64,000 nt of DNA, from NCBI RefSeq assembly GCF_000003605.2, contig NW_003119427.1, positions 296,167 through 360,166 of the forward strand, in the 5' to 3' direction. This document shows positions 1 to 13,050 of this stretch, piece after piece. How positions within the stretch are numbered: position 1 is the stretch's first letter; each line of letters starts with the position of its first letter. A program made the position numbers and the translations under genes. The notes below the pieces were generated by a model. That model searched no databases and was not told the origin of the DNA. It worked only from the letters and a program-made list of their open reading frames with translations. This stretch comes from Saccoglossus kowalevskii (Eukaryota > Hemichordata > Enteropneusta > Harrimaniidae).

Positions 1-1387
1 TAGAAATACATGTATAATCTATTATGACAGTGACTTATTCGCAAAATAACATGTATGATTGGAAGTAAAGCACACAAAAGGCATGATTTCTTGGAATGCT
101 CAATGGGTAGACTCTAAACCATTTTATGCTTATTTCACCCATAACCCAGCTTTTCATTTTCCAGAGTTTCATTTTTACCCAGGATGCATCACACACACAC
201 AAAAACACAACTGCCGTATGTGCAGGATTATGTCTAGAGGCAAGTTAGAAATGCCAAACCTTCATGAATTGTTCAGAATACATTTGCTAACAATGACAGA
301 CCAATTTTACTTGCTTTGATCAAAAACATTTTAAAATGAAGTATAAATGTCTCATTTATACTTGCTTCACTCAAATGCCTTCAACTGCCATATTTTTGAT
401 GACTAGGTCAAACAGTAAATGACAAGGTCAGTCAGAAATGACTGTCGAAAGAACAGATTTTAAATGCATATTGTATTACTACAATCTGCATGTATGTGTA
501 TTTATCAAACATTTGCAGTATTACTGGTAATAATAATTGCTGCCTAGTGTCAGTTTAGAACACAAAAATAGCTGAATGACTAATTAGTGGCATTAGATTA
601 GATGATTGTAAGGAATATACCTTGGAACTGGATGTATACAAAATGAATTGTATCATGAATATGCACGTCTTTGTACTGAACAACAATTCACATCACATTG
701 ACCATAAAAGATCGATTCTTGAGGGTAGGTCACTCATGTCAAATAGTCCTTTTTTACATGCAGCAGTAGATAAAACCAAGCATACTAGGAACTGACATAC
801 AATAAATTCAATTCTGTCCTACTGGAGCACATAAAACAAATTAAAATTAAGTCAACTACATATACTGCAGCTTGTTCATTTGCACTCACAGTCGCCATTC
901 TCAGTTTCCTACTTCAAATTCACAGTACCAGTGTAGAGGTCATATATACTCCATAAAAAGAACTATGAAGTGGATATACATGTATTAAAGAACAGGAATG
1001 AACAGTTGACAGTCAAATACGCCAGCATGTTTCACTTTCTAGAGAAAGAGGCTTGAACATACTAGGAAATAACAATAATGTACTAAGTTTTTTTCAAGTG
1101 TATGCCAATTTTATATACCGGGTAGTCATAGACAGGTGTTTTATGAAAGGTAAAATCAAAACAAGCAGTGGAGTGTGCAATGCAATGGATTCTGAAACAC
1201 TAGAGAAAACAACACTATAAAATCACTTCTGAGTGGTCACTGAAGCGATAGTTACAAATAATTGTATGTTTACAACAAGTGCCCTCTAGCACAAATTCGC
1301 TAGTCCAACCCGCCAGGAGAAAATGCATAAATCTGATCTTTCAAGGAGATTTAAGCCAAACAGAAAATTGTATCATGAGAATACATG

Positions 1388-1490
1388 TACCTTGAGTATG
1401 CATAAATGCAGTATGTTGATTGCATCAATCAACGCATAGAGAAGGACGATAATGTGATCCTGCACTGCCTAAGTGCATACTTTGAGGTAT
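1388..1490. repeat. Short palindromic element, degenerate copy of the 51.3 kb family
   Basis: The left end (1388-1403) and right end (1473-1490) are inverted copies of one another. They match the termini of the 99-bp element at 51342-51440, whose ends read GAGGATACCTCAAAGTATGC. Only the ends are conserved; the middle differs. This fits an old non-autonomous DNA-transposon copy. Confidence 0.45.
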
Positions 1491-2213
1491 TCCAGTGATA
1501 ACATTATTATTATACATCATCATTTCTTATTGTAGTAATAATTTAGGAGATACAAATAACAGCCAAAAGTACCAATGAAAAACATTTTGCGTTTCACTGA
1601 CACGATTTTATTTCCACCGCACACTATAGCACGTCTGCGTCCAATGTAAATAAAAGAAAGTTTTTGAATATGAAGTGTAAATGTTGTTAACGACACAGTT
1701 TACCCATGTAAAGTGCAGATACATTTGAAATTAATGCAAATAATGCTTTTTACGAAATTCTATTGTGCTAGATGTATAATAATATGGGTTAATTAGAATA
1801 TGGAAAATTTTGATCAAAAAAATTGACATCTAATTTGAGCCAGTTTCCAGTGCGATAATAATTTTTCATATATAACTTGATGTTGTTATCATGTACATGC
1901 AGTAATAGGAGTGAAAATTGGAATTTGGCTTAAAAGTATGTTGGTATACCGTATTATGGGCACATCATATCACAAGACAATGGGGAAAAATAACAGGTTT
2001 CTATATCTATTAAGATAGTTTCAAGTATAATTTTATGGATGTTTTATATGAGCCAAAATGGGTCAAAATGGTTGCCAACACCTACAACTTCATCCACACA
2101 ATGACTTGTTTATGCCAAGAAAACATTTCATATGCTATGTTCACACAGCAGCATTCTATCGGAGCCAAAATACTGCCATATGATGATTAACAGGAGATTA
2201 TCTACAATGCATT

Positions 2214-2280
2214 TACACGGTCGGGCCTAACGAGAGCAGAGATCTGCCAGAGTTCAATTCAGTTCGATCAGAGCCGAACG
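2214..2280. repeat. Palindromic repeat related to 2866-2960
   Basis: It starts with ACACGGTCGGGCC and ends with AGAGCCGAACG, near inverted copies of each other. The same ends bound the longer element at 2866-2960, so the two look like copies of one small palindromic family. No coding potential. Confidence 0.45.
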
Positions 2281-2599
2281 AAACAGTGCCCTCAACTAAT
2301 TAGTATAAAAAAAACATGGCTGAAAACAATTTTTGCTTGTGTTGTTTCTTTACATGGCACAATGTTGTTGGGCTGAGAGAAAAAAAAAACAGTCACGAGT
2401 CTGAGCATGGAGGTAGAACAGACAATGCACTGCTGTTATATGATTTAGGTATTAGTATCACGAATAAATAAGAAACGCATGTTACAGCCTATTCGCTTAA
2501 GTTATTGTCATGCAAAATTATCATTTTGTAATTGTTCAACTGTTGTGATATGTGTAACAGTTGTCAATCTAAACCTACATGTACTAGGAACACATCACC

Positions 2600-2793
2600 G
2601 TACTGTGACCGCTTCTATAATTTTTATCTTTGATGTCTTTAAAAGGTTTCTTCAATTGCCATTCAGTCGTTCTTTCAAGTTTTTGTCGCATAATTTCGCT
2701 ATTTTTCTGTTTCCCCGTGAGCTATATTAGGGCGCGTACCTCTTCGTCAATCCGGAAATTGTGTGAAATTACAAACAATGTTGTCTCTGCCAT
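2600..2793 (-). pseudogene. Possible decayed MSANTD/trihelix (Myb-SANT-like) protein fragment
   Basis: Reading minus from an ATG at 2793 gives MAETTLFVIS, then RIDEEVRALI, a stop, and a Lys/Glu-rich stretch containing NSEIMRQKLE. The start MAE followed by an EEVRALI block resembles the first helix of trihelix/MSANTD proteins, which occur as host genes and as partners of Harbinger-type transposons. The in-frame stop and lack of the rest of the domain argue for a relic. The similarity is judged by eye and could be chance. Confidence 0.25.
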
Positions 2794-2865
2794 AGTTGAA
2801 ATAATAGGTTACTTGAAGAAGATTATTAAGGGTGTGAGTAGGCTCAGACTTTTGGGCCTTGATGC

Positions 2866-2960
2866 GTATACACGGTCGGAGCCATGTCGAGGCTCAACCC
2901 TATCAGAGTTTAACCCCGAGCCGAACTTGACTCAAGCTGGCTCGAGCCGAACGTGTATAC
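2866..2960. repeat. 95-bp palindromic MITE-like element
   Basis: It begins GTATACACGGTCGG and ends CCGAACGTGTATAC, which are inverted copies with one mismatch; the inner parts (GGAGCC / GGCTCGAGCC) extend the pairing. A shorter relative lies at 2214-2280. Short, non-coding and foldable into a hairpin: typical of a non-autonomous DNA transposon. Confidence 0.6.
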
Positions 2961-3564
2961 ACAACCGTCGTGTGAACGTGGCAATACACAGCTCCCAGAA
3001 TAAATATAAATAAGTAAATTTGTTTTCACTTTAAAGGTGAGGAATTACCCGGTACTGACATATCACTCTATACTTTTCAGCCAAAATTTAAGATTACCGT
3101 ATCCATTGTTAAAGTGATTAGCAGTTGAAGAAATTATAGACCCCCTCACCTAAAAAAACATCAACACCCCTGTTTTCACCACTGCAGAAGAAATGTCTTT
3201 GCCCAACATTACCAGTCACATCATAGGGCAAATTATTGAAGCGTGTATTTAAAAAGCATAGAATATATTAGCCAATGTACAAAGTCATAATTGTACAGCA
3301 AAATGGGACAGGCCATTGAATTTTAATTGTGTGACTGTTCCAAACTCATTGAGATTTGTACAACTATACACCCTGGATGCTCACCAAAATATAATTGGTA
3401 TCTTGGTAAACAGAGATGCACAATACTATCCTACATACCAATGTGTATGCCATAACAACGATGGGTCTATTATCTCTTTTGAAAAATTCTGCTTTAGCAA
3501 CCACAACTGAGAGGTTTAAAAATAAACTTATGTGCCATGCTTCAAATGATTTCTTTTCTTTAGT

Positions 3565-3723
3565 ATAAGAGAAGAAAGGTGGTTAATAGATATCCATCCT
3601 GACAACCTGGCAATGTATGCTGAATATGTTAAAGCATGGGCATGTGAGCTGGGTGCCATTGAAGTTAATGCACTCTATCACAGCATTGCATTCATTTGTG
3701 AACAAGGTTGCAACAAGTTTTGA
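3565..3723 (+). other. Coding-like open segment, unidentified
   Basis: A plus-strand frame following TTTCTTTAG (acceptor-like, before 3565) is open for about 50 codons to a TGA at 3721-3723. It has protein-like composition, including RWLIDIHPDN, YVKAWACELG and AIEVNALYHS. The last block weakly recalls the C-terminal part of OTU-type cysteine proteases (WGG-EI-ALS). No matching upstream exon is recognised; an open stretch at 3316-3510 is of unknown relation. It could be an exon, a transposon relic or chance. Confidence 0.25.
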
Positions 3724-6700
3724 TCCATACTGTACATTCTTTTAACATTTGTATATCCAGTGCAAGAAAGATACATGGTCAAGAATCTGAAGTTGCACAC
3801 TTTAATAAAAAAATTTCATTCAATGCATTTTTATTGGGAGAAATATAAAAGTGTTGACTTTTATTTATATCATGCTTACAGGTCAATTGCAATTGTTTGT
3901 GGAAGTACCCGTATATCAAGCCTTTTTTTTATATGCAACACTAGATTAGTGAATTTTTTCTAGTCCAATCAGCAACACAGCAAGAGTTTAAATGTCATTA
4001 TTAGTCCCCTTGGTGTTTTAAGCTACACAATGGAACATGAATTATTATCACTGCAAGCTTCCAGTGTGCATACAGTGAACATTTCATAGCAACAAGACAA
4101 ACAAATACATTTGTACAAGTAATACATATAGGTAAAGGCAAATGCCCACACAGGATAAATGCAACTTTCAGTCATATTGATTTATAAGACTATTAATCTG
4201 TTGTCCCTGTACGAGAAGTCACTAATAATTGTATAAATGAATTAGATTAAGGTCGTCATAGATACAACCTGGGTACACAAAATATCTATTCAGCAATAGT
4301 AGCGTCATGACAATTTCAAAATACCTAACTCCCTTGGTGTGTCACTATGAAAAGATAATTATTACCCAAGTCAAAGAAACTGTTAATTATGCCGAATTTG
4401 AAAGTAATTTTGTTATTAATAGGACAGGTCATCACATAAAGAAGCTAGAGAGTCAAAATAAGATAAGATTGTTAAAAACAGTAGCAAGTGTTATTTATAG
4501 TTTCCTATTAAAAATATGTACAGCTAACGATAATATATGAATACAATGTACGTCATAGATGTAGTACATTGTATTGAAGAAAAAGTCATAATATTATACT
4601 AAATCAAGACCATTTAATTCCAGTTACCTGTTTGTTGTCTGTTTTTTTTTTATTGATGCAAGAATGATCATCGCCATGGAGATGAAGCAAACTGTGCAAT
4701 GCATACTGGGAAACAAAGCTTGTGTTGCCTGTTCCGATGGAACTGTGTGAACTGTTTTTGGATTTCAGTAACAAGATAGAAATCAATTCACAATAGAAGA
4801 AAAGTGCATATAGATCTACATTTTATTTGTGAATACATACATTGTAACTAATCTGATACAATTCCAATACCTGACTGTATAAGATTCCTTCAGCAGGCAG
4901 CTAATTCCAAAGACATAATTTCCAACTGTTTTGATGGGAATCAAGGCAGTCAGGTGAGCTTTCAAAGGCAATGGCCTTTTTGGCCTCTGAAGAACTTGAC
5001 ATGCTGAACAATTATACAGTTTGACACAATGTCACTTTTCTAAAATCATAAATTCTGAAATGCTGAACGGCAATAATCAGATTTTAAATTTTCTTTCCTT
5101 TGACAATGCTACAACAACCACATGTAAATTTAAGAGATGAGCTGCATTTTAAGTTATAAGCCTTTCACCAATCAGAGGTTTAATACCCACAAACTAACAA
5201 TTGAAATAGAAATTACACACTGATAAAGTTTTTTGTAAGATTAAGCATTTGGGGGGGGGGGGTGCCTGTGGTCAAGGAGAAGATGGGTAGTTTCAAGACA
5301 ATAATAAACTCAAAATGCAACCAAATAGAAATGTCTAAAAATGCCTTAGACTACAAATTGAAAATGTGAAGAAGATATCTGACCATTTTGATAGCATCAA
5401 GAAGAAGAATATACATAATTTAATACAAGACTCGTATGTATCATGCGGTTACTGCAAATAGCAATTTGTGTCACATTTCCCAATCAACATCATCAGCTAA
5501 TTGATGATCGAACATCTACCTCCACAACTCTGCAGATTGAGCTCATCATGCAAGAAGGATCAATGCAAGTGGGTGAATATGTATATGCCATATTTGACAT
5601 TAGAACAGAACATCCAATTAAAAGATAATTCTTACTTTTATCTTCTCTTTTTTTTCCCTTTTCTTTTGAGCATTTTACATTTTTTTTTTTTTAATTTCAT
5701 TGTTATTGCTTTTAACTGATGAAAAATTTATTTCAAGGATGCAATAAAATTTGTTATTATTATTATGCATTTAGCCCATACATGCCAATAGGATTAGTGT
5801 GAATAGAATATCACATACTGGTATGCCAAAGCCAAACAGTAGATTTAAAAATAATGCCAGGGGTGTTTTGAGATACTTGTAATATATTTATACATCACTA
5901 AATTACAGACAGTTTCAGGTACCCTATAAATGTAGTACCGGTATGATTAGCAAAAGTAACAGCAAGTTATGTGGTCAAAATAGTAAAAAAAAAATGTTTT
6001 GTTCTAGTTTCAATTTGGATGGAATTTCAATATTTTGACACGTACAATACCCAATCCCTCTCAATATCCCTCTCTCTCCCAAAAACTGAATAAATTGCAT
6101 AATCAGTTTTAATGAACTTATTCATATATGAAAATAGCGATAGTGATTAGGATCTAACAAGCTGTTATCAAAGGACACTCATGAATTCAATTTTATTGTG
6201 TAGGTTTGGTTGGTTAAATGGAAAATGTTGAAAAAGGCTTACACCTACATGTATGCGTCTCAGTACACATACAGCCACTTTAATACATAGATAGCTGCAT
6301 AGTAGAAACAGAAATCTCGTACTTGAGTCCATGTTATGTAGCCATAGCAACTATCTCTCATCCACAGTAACTACGTTCGTAAATCATGTTAGCAGATATT
6401 AAACATCAGTGTATTGTCACAAATGAGTAGAATCACCAAAGTATGCATGGCATTCAAGGCATGAAGCTAGACAAAAACTTGCGATTACTGTCAGAGAAGC
6501 ATGACATCCAACTACATTAGGAGGATTAGGTTATTAAATAAACATGCACAGACACTTCATAGAGGCAACAAAGGCTTGCATGCCCAAACAGTTTCCCTAT
6601 GTTACCTTGCAATATTCCCCATATTATCACACCATGCTGAGATAATTTGGTCTTAAAACTAGGTGCCTTTGGAGTCCCTGTTTCAACCAATTAAATGATA

Positions 6701-9451
6701 TACATGATATATGATGTCGAGCGCTAATGTCATTTGGAAGAGCTACCAATTAGCTGAACTACTTACAGATGTGATAGTGCTCTTTCAAGGTTTCTATCAA
6801 ATTAATTTTATTTCTCACACATACATACATAGTTTGAAGTCTGACAAATGAATATTTTTTATTTACTAAATGGGAGACTGCAAAAACAGTATCATCTTGT
6901 AATGATCTTTATTTTTCAAGATGCAGTGTGAAAAGTCAAGAGGCTGACCACCAAGTAGTTTATAAACTTACCATGATACATATTAAATGTGAAAAAATAA
7001 GATACAGAGAGAATGCAACATACCTACTTTAACATGTGGTCAAACAAGATCTAAGCATTTTAGAGAAAATTCATAATTTTAATTATTGTTGGGAGCTTGA
7101 ACACAAAACAATACGAAATTCCAAGTGGGTACACATACACGTACATGTATTAGCAATCGTGTATTGAATTGTAACAGCCTAGCAAGTACAAGTACATGTA
7201 CAGTGGGGCTTCTATTTTCTAATCTTTGTGCATGTCTGTAGATAGGTATCTGATATGAATTGATTGAATCACACCATTTGAATGCAAGGTTAGGAAAATA
7301 CAGGCAGTGTCTATAACACTCAAAATGCACAGCGCTTACCATCGCTGTGTGTTTCTATTATTGATTAAATTAATAATTTTATCCAAGGCATTGAGAATGT
7401 CACAGCCCACTCTTATTGCAAATTTGATCAAATTTCATTGATGTGCTTTTACACAAGTCATTTTTACACAATCAAACATTTTCTTTATTTAGAAAAAATT
7501 GTGACTAGTTTGAAAATAAGTTGTGGTCTTCACTGAATACATTTTCAAAACAACTAATCATCTGTATGTTCTCAGTATGAAGAACGAAGTTAGTTTGATT
7601 AAACCTGAGACAAGAACAATGAAAACAATTTTTTCTTCAAGTGAGATTAAGTTTTATTTTGGATAAATGCATGAGAAATGGTGGTAATGATAGCACTAAA
7701 AAGAAAACTCAAATTCAACAACTACTGGGTATATTATAGGAGAAACAATTTCAAATGGTATTCAAAACAGAACTTTAACGAACAAAGCTAGGTTTTTAGA
7801 ATGACCAAACACATTTGAATTACAAATTGCAAATTACAAATTACATATATTCATACTACATGTAAGTACTCTATACAAGTCCCACCAGAGCTATTGGTAT
7901 TTGGAAATGGTAGCCCCAAGATAAGAATTGGTAGTACATGTACATGTATGTGTGCCATGGGCTATTATTCAGCCATATACATTACAAGTACATTAGACAA
8001 CAAACAAGGTTGAAATTTAAAAAAAATCAAACAATTGCACTTCCCGATAAAAGCTGATTTCCAAGCAAGCATGGCATGCACTCACTAAAATTAATATCTT
8101 AATATTAGGAGTAAGCCAATCTACCCATGTGATGTACAACAACAAATTATGGACATAGTTGCGTAAAAACTGTGTGAGTTTTCACTTACTAGTAGTATAC
8201 ATTTACATCCTGCAAGCTACTACAATTAAAATGAACCTGACGCAATACTAAAATAAAAATAAAAAATGTTGTGTATGGCTGCCATGCAGCGAGTTACAGA
8301 TAACAATTGCTAAAGAAATGTTACTTTGATGAATGTTAGAGATTCCATTACCATATTCATTATTTTTTTTTTATACATCTACCTTATAAGAGCATCCCAA
8401 ATACAAATTTCTGCTAGACTTGAATACTACATTTTATGCATGTACAACTAGTACAAAACCTGCGTGTTTTTTTTAGGATTACAATATTTGTTTCGGTTTG
8501 AGTAGAGATTTTTGTGATAGTCAATATGAACAAAATTATCCAAGTCCTTTTGGGAGAAAATCAGAAAAAAACATTAAATGGCAATATTCCCAATTCTGAA
8601 CCGGAAATTTTACTTTTTAAGCCACTTACATCAGAAACTTACATGACTACAATATAGGAATATATATATACATTGTATATAGGCCCTAGACACAAGAAGC
8701 GAATTTATTTTCACATCATGATCCAAAGCTTCTTTGCTGGTGAATACCATTCGATTTGAATATAACAGAAATTCATTCATATCTTCACACTAATAAAAAT
8801 TATGGACATAGTTTTAAAAGCTACAACTAAACGCTTTAGTATGTTTGTGATAACACTATTCCTGAATACATGTAATTCGTTTATACTTCGAGTTGAGATG
8901 CAACAACACAATGTAAATAGGCCTGACAAAATTACGCAATTGCCGCATACGATAGCATAGTGCATTGCCATTGTGTTGGTCTATGTTTTTAGTTTCATGA
9001 CAAAATGCGACATCATTGGTCTTCAATGTCAACACTAGCTTTATTCTATGTCGCACGTTTTACGGTCGGGTATCATGTGCAAAGAACGTTGAACCGCGCG
9101 GTTGTCGATATCGTTTACTGTTCCCAACAGCTGAGTTTGAATAGACCGAACGAAATAAAACGCAGTAAACTGTTATAAATTAACGCGCTGCTGATGAGTG
9201 CTTATACTAAAATAACGCAACGTTTCTGGCTTCGAATGCTCCTGTACAGTACAAGTATGACGTACGTATACAGTTTGTACTTGAATCTTGTGCTACGGTG
9301 ACCGTCATTCACAGGGGCATACTCCACTGGAACTGGCAGATAACACTACTGACAGGGACCTGGTGAACGGATGATGACGTATCATGATGTGAAAAATATA
9401 AAACAACATCACTACGTTTGAGATACAATGTCACCTTGATCCAGTACTTAC

Positions 9452-9593
9452 CAAATACGAACACAATATGAGGTCCCTCTTTTCGCGGGTGCACGTCTGG
9501 TGGTACTCGTATACTAACTTTGGGTTTGCGATGTGAAAATTTACCATCCTCCTTGTCGTCCTTCCGACCTTCTGTACTACCTCCACAACCCAT
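9452..9593 (-). CDS. Adenylate-kinase-like protein, first coding exon (partial)
   Basis: The ATG at 9593 opens a 47-residue segment starting MGCGGS and ending HIVFVFG. The final Gly codon is split by a consensus donor GTAAGTAC at 9451. Nucleoside monophosphate kinases of the AK1/AK5 and UMP-CMP type have F-V-x-GGPGSGKGTQ at this point, so the next exon should begin with the P-loop. The leading MGC with Ser6 is a classic N-myristoylation signal with a neighbouring palmitoylatable Cys, implying membrane attachment. The middle is Lys/Asp/Glu-rich and unstructured. Such enzymes catalyse ATP + AMP (or UMP/CMP) to diphosphates. The rest lies outside the window, so family membership rests on the P-loop lead-in and is inferred. 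The upstream 9600-9850 region has YY1-like AAAATGGCTGC (9761-9771). Confidence 0.6.
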
Positions 9594-12500
9594 GGTAGCT
9601 TACACTACTTTCGGCGTGCTCACCAAACACTACTCACACCATGGAATGTCTAAAGTAGACATGAGCGACTATTCCGTCTGCTAATGCTTCAGTTTCAATC
9701 TGTACATCGGCAAGGACAAATCACGCATACTCTGTCAACACACAATCACCGCTCGATACTAAAATGGCTGCTTGAGTTGCTAGGCCTTATACCCTCTCCC
9801 TAGAGAGCGTTAAATTACCCATGATGCTATTCGAAACGTGAACGTTGTCTTCTGCTAGTTCTTTGAATATAGTTGTCAATTTTGTTAATGTTGCGTTTAT
9901 TATAAATCTAATTTGGGCAAATATTAAAGTAAAACTTATTTTGAAACAAATCTCACACATCAAAAAGTTAATACAATATGTAGATTGTCAGCAAAACAAA
10001 ACAGAAAATTGCCCAAGCTTCGCCACCTGGTCTCGCTATACAACATATTACGGAACGTGGTAAATCCTTCAGAACCGTCCATGAACCATTGGTACAGTTT
10101 GGGGGTGGCGACACTACGTGGGAGGGGGTGCCACGAATCGCAATTTTAGAACGCCCAATGGGCAATTCGACTGAACAAAGCACAGATATTCACAAATGCA
10201 TACACGTGTAGGAAGTCGTTAGATCAGTAACTGAACAACTGAAAATATGCACTCATCGTTTCGTTGATTCCTCCTTGGAATCTATAATGATACCTCAGAG
10301 ATGGCCATCTGCAGCGAGCTTGGAAGATACTCTGTACGCTCTGTTACGCTCCAAAAACAAGCAGTCAAATATTTGAATCGGTTGGTCAGTTCAATCTTTC
10401 TAAATGATGCATTTCACATGAACAAAACTTTGAACAGCAACTGACAAAAAAAAAATGTTGAAAGATGTTGACCAAATAATCTTATAACGTGTAAAACAAT
10501 TGAAACAATTATTCGTGATAAATGATGACACAGTGAAAATTCAAAACAGTTAGAAAATTGGTATATGAATATTAATAATTCAACACTACGTGAAATCTTG
10601 CCAAAAATTAGGCTCAAAAACACTCTCTGAAAATTTAAACTGCATAAAACTGGTCACGGTAGTCACTGAAATTTGTTTGTTGATGAGAGAATTTGTGATA
10701 TCCGAATAAATTGAAGACGAAACATGTTGTGATCTCCTGTAAACAATACTATCTACAAAGAAATGAGTGGAAGTTCAAGCCTAAAACCATGTAAAAAATG
10801 TCTTAGCAAATATTTTCATTTCATTTGGAGTATTTTTGTATAATCTCACGTGTAACCGTTGTCATTCTCGCGAGAATTGATATGCATTTCCAATTATAGA
10901 AAAGCGAAACAAAAAAGACGGGAAAGTTAGAGCCAATTTTACTGAGGGGATGTGACAATTTTCTTTATTGAAATCGCTTTACATTGGCGATACTTTTATA
11001 TTACGTGTAACACCGTCACTGGAAAATAAAGTTAATTATGTCCGACCAGCTCGTTTGGATTTGTATAACCTGATCCCTGGCTGAGTTTTGGCATTTAGAA
11101 ACTAGGAGGTGTGCTGGAAAACTCGGATCTGCACAATGCTTTCGTGAATGCATGTAAAAAAAAATCCTGATAAATAGAGCTAATTATATTCCAATCCGAC
11201 CACTTAATATTTCACCGACCCGCGTGACCTAATCGGTGCGCGGTAGGAATACTAGAGGTGCTGGCATTTGAAAACTGGGAGGTGGGCTGGAGGACATTTT
11301 GAAAATGAGTTTTCATTTGACGTGTAAAACCACTAGATAAATAAGGCTAATTACTATTCCAAACAGACAACTTATTTGCCAGGTCTGTATCACCTAATCC
11401 TCCTGGTGGGGTTAACTAGCACAGTATATGACTTACAACCGATGATTTATTTTTATTCAAAAGTATATTTATTTTTGAAAAGTATGATAGAAAGTTTACT
11501 AAAACACTATAAATAAAAAATTAAACAATGACAATGACAAATAACAAAGAGGGAGGGCCCGCGGAAAACGGTGTACTTTTACAGACTTCCAGGTTTGAGA
11601 GAAGGTCTAGAAAAGGCAATATATAGGTATGACCAATCTTTTTTACTAACTTTACAAGTAAAGCCAAATTCGATTTAAAAAAAAAAAAACTTCTGTAAAC
11701 GTAACAAACCATACAATCAACTTGCCACATTGGATCCTACAAACAGGTAGCATTATAACAGATAAAATTTGATCATTTGGTGGGATGGCAACTGGGGAAA
11801 TTCTGATGTGTATCATGTCTCATCGGTCCTCTTCGAAGTAGCTTACTTCACCTTGTCCGTGCAAACAATTCCTCCGTAGGGTCAGTCTGAGACTACACTT
11901 AGTAAATTGTATACTGTATATAGGAAAAATATTCACTGGGTTAAATTTTAGTTTGAAGTTTTATTTTGTTTGTGAAGGAAATAATATATTTTAGTAGTAA
12001 CTTTACATACTCACTATTTTTGAGTTAGCGCATTTAGCTATTTCGATCGTGGACTTTAAAATTTAGAGTTGATGTGGCTTACAATCTTTTCTGGGACAGT
12101 TTCGCACGTTTTATAAATGTTAGCATTAGTTGGAATAACCAAATTTGTTCCCTAATCCGAGCATCGTACTAAGAATTCTTTAAAAAATGTGTTAAAAATC
12201 GAAGATGCCCGCAATGCTAATGTGTTATATTGACAAGTTGTTTTCGTATTCACATTGTGTGCTAATGCCCTACGGTTCCGTTATATATTGAATATATTGT
12301 AACGTAAATATCTCCAGGTGGATGTACTATTCGTATTATTTATTTTTTGAAGTACTTAGATCATCATGGTCAAGCGGTGATTGCAAACGATAACCATCTA
12401 TTGGTTATGATTTAAGTAATTCGTGAAGGCTAACCCAAACTGGAGGAGTTTAAGCCAATCCGTAAATTGCTGTAGTCAGTTTTAGAACGCCCATTCGCTA

Positions 12501-13050
12501 TTTCATTTTTATATTTCTGTATCATACAATGTTCTTGGTTCTAGGCACTATATGCTTTCTATATTTTATTTTTTTTTTGGTCTCAATATCTTATGATTGA
12601 ACTACAGCAATTCTAAATTCATTTTTCATTGACGTTTAGGCTCACAGTTCTTCATATTTTAAAGGATGCCCACATTATGCAGCGGTGTACTGACTATCCC
12701 ATCAGTTGTGTTTTTGTGCAAAATATTACGATTTGCTATTTTTGATGAGCATTTTAAAATAGATATTAAAAATAAATGCGATTATTTTGAAATAGTAAAT
12801 ATTTTAAATGAAGTTAAACATAGTTTACTAAAATTAATTATAAATTGTTGATATTAGCTGGGCCATGTCGTGTGTGAAGGAATACCGGGTTTCCAACATG
12901 TATTTGTCCATGGATGAACTGCATTTATGACAGATTTTGCGCAAGATGCTCACCGTCCCAACTTTCTTCTGTGGCCATACGTTGCATGGTAGTGCATTGC
13001 AGTAATGACTTAATTGTACATTTCAGTGATTATTCGTCACGGTGGGACAT
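9594..13050. other. Intergenic region with putative promoter of the kinase gene
   Basis: The first 250 bases upstream of the kinase ATG are less AT-rich and contain AAAATGGCTGC, a YY1-type promoter motif usually placed near transcription starts. Beyond that I see no exons. A degenerate tandem repeat lies at about 10990-11420. Confidence 0.4.
10990..11420. repeat. Degenerate tandem repeat, about 165-bp period, three units
   Basis: Three successive units share a core with TAATTA, a CCGACCA/CAGACAACTTA-like block, a CCTAATC-like block, then GGCATTT-GAAAACT-GGAGGTG-GCTGG. The cores start near 11030, 11180 and 11340. Units have diverged considerably. No open frame runs through them. Confidence 0.45.

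Larger units (their letters stand above)
1..9451. other. Gene-poor stretch, probably intron 1 or flank of the adenylate-kinase-like gene
   Basis: I read both strands for exons and found none I trust. The first coding exon at 9452-9593 (minus) ends in a consensus donor, so this stretch should be its first intron; no downstream P-loop exon is recognisable here, so the intron probably runs past position 1. The stretch is AT-rich, with poly-A/T tracts, a G10 tract near 5251 and palindromic repeats near 1388-1490, 2214-2280 and 2866-2960. Two decayed or unidentified coding-like fragments (about 2600-2793 minus and 3565-3723 plus) are listed separately. Confidence 0.5.

Noticed and set aside
2479-3013. 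Plus-strand open frames of 83 and 127 codons
   Set aside because: They run through palindromic repeats and oppose the MSANTD-like relic. The translated sequence has no protein-like features.
5251-5262. G-runs here and at 34861-34876 and 37682-37694 as possible quadruplex elements
   Set aside because: Each is a single homopolymer tract without the four separated G-blocks typical of a regulated quadruplex; a plain slippage repeat explains them.
1-9451. Search for the P-loop exon (GPGSGKGTQ) of the kinase gene on minus
   Set aside because: I found no stretch that translates to the P-loop or the following kinase blocks, so no downstream exon is annotated in the window.
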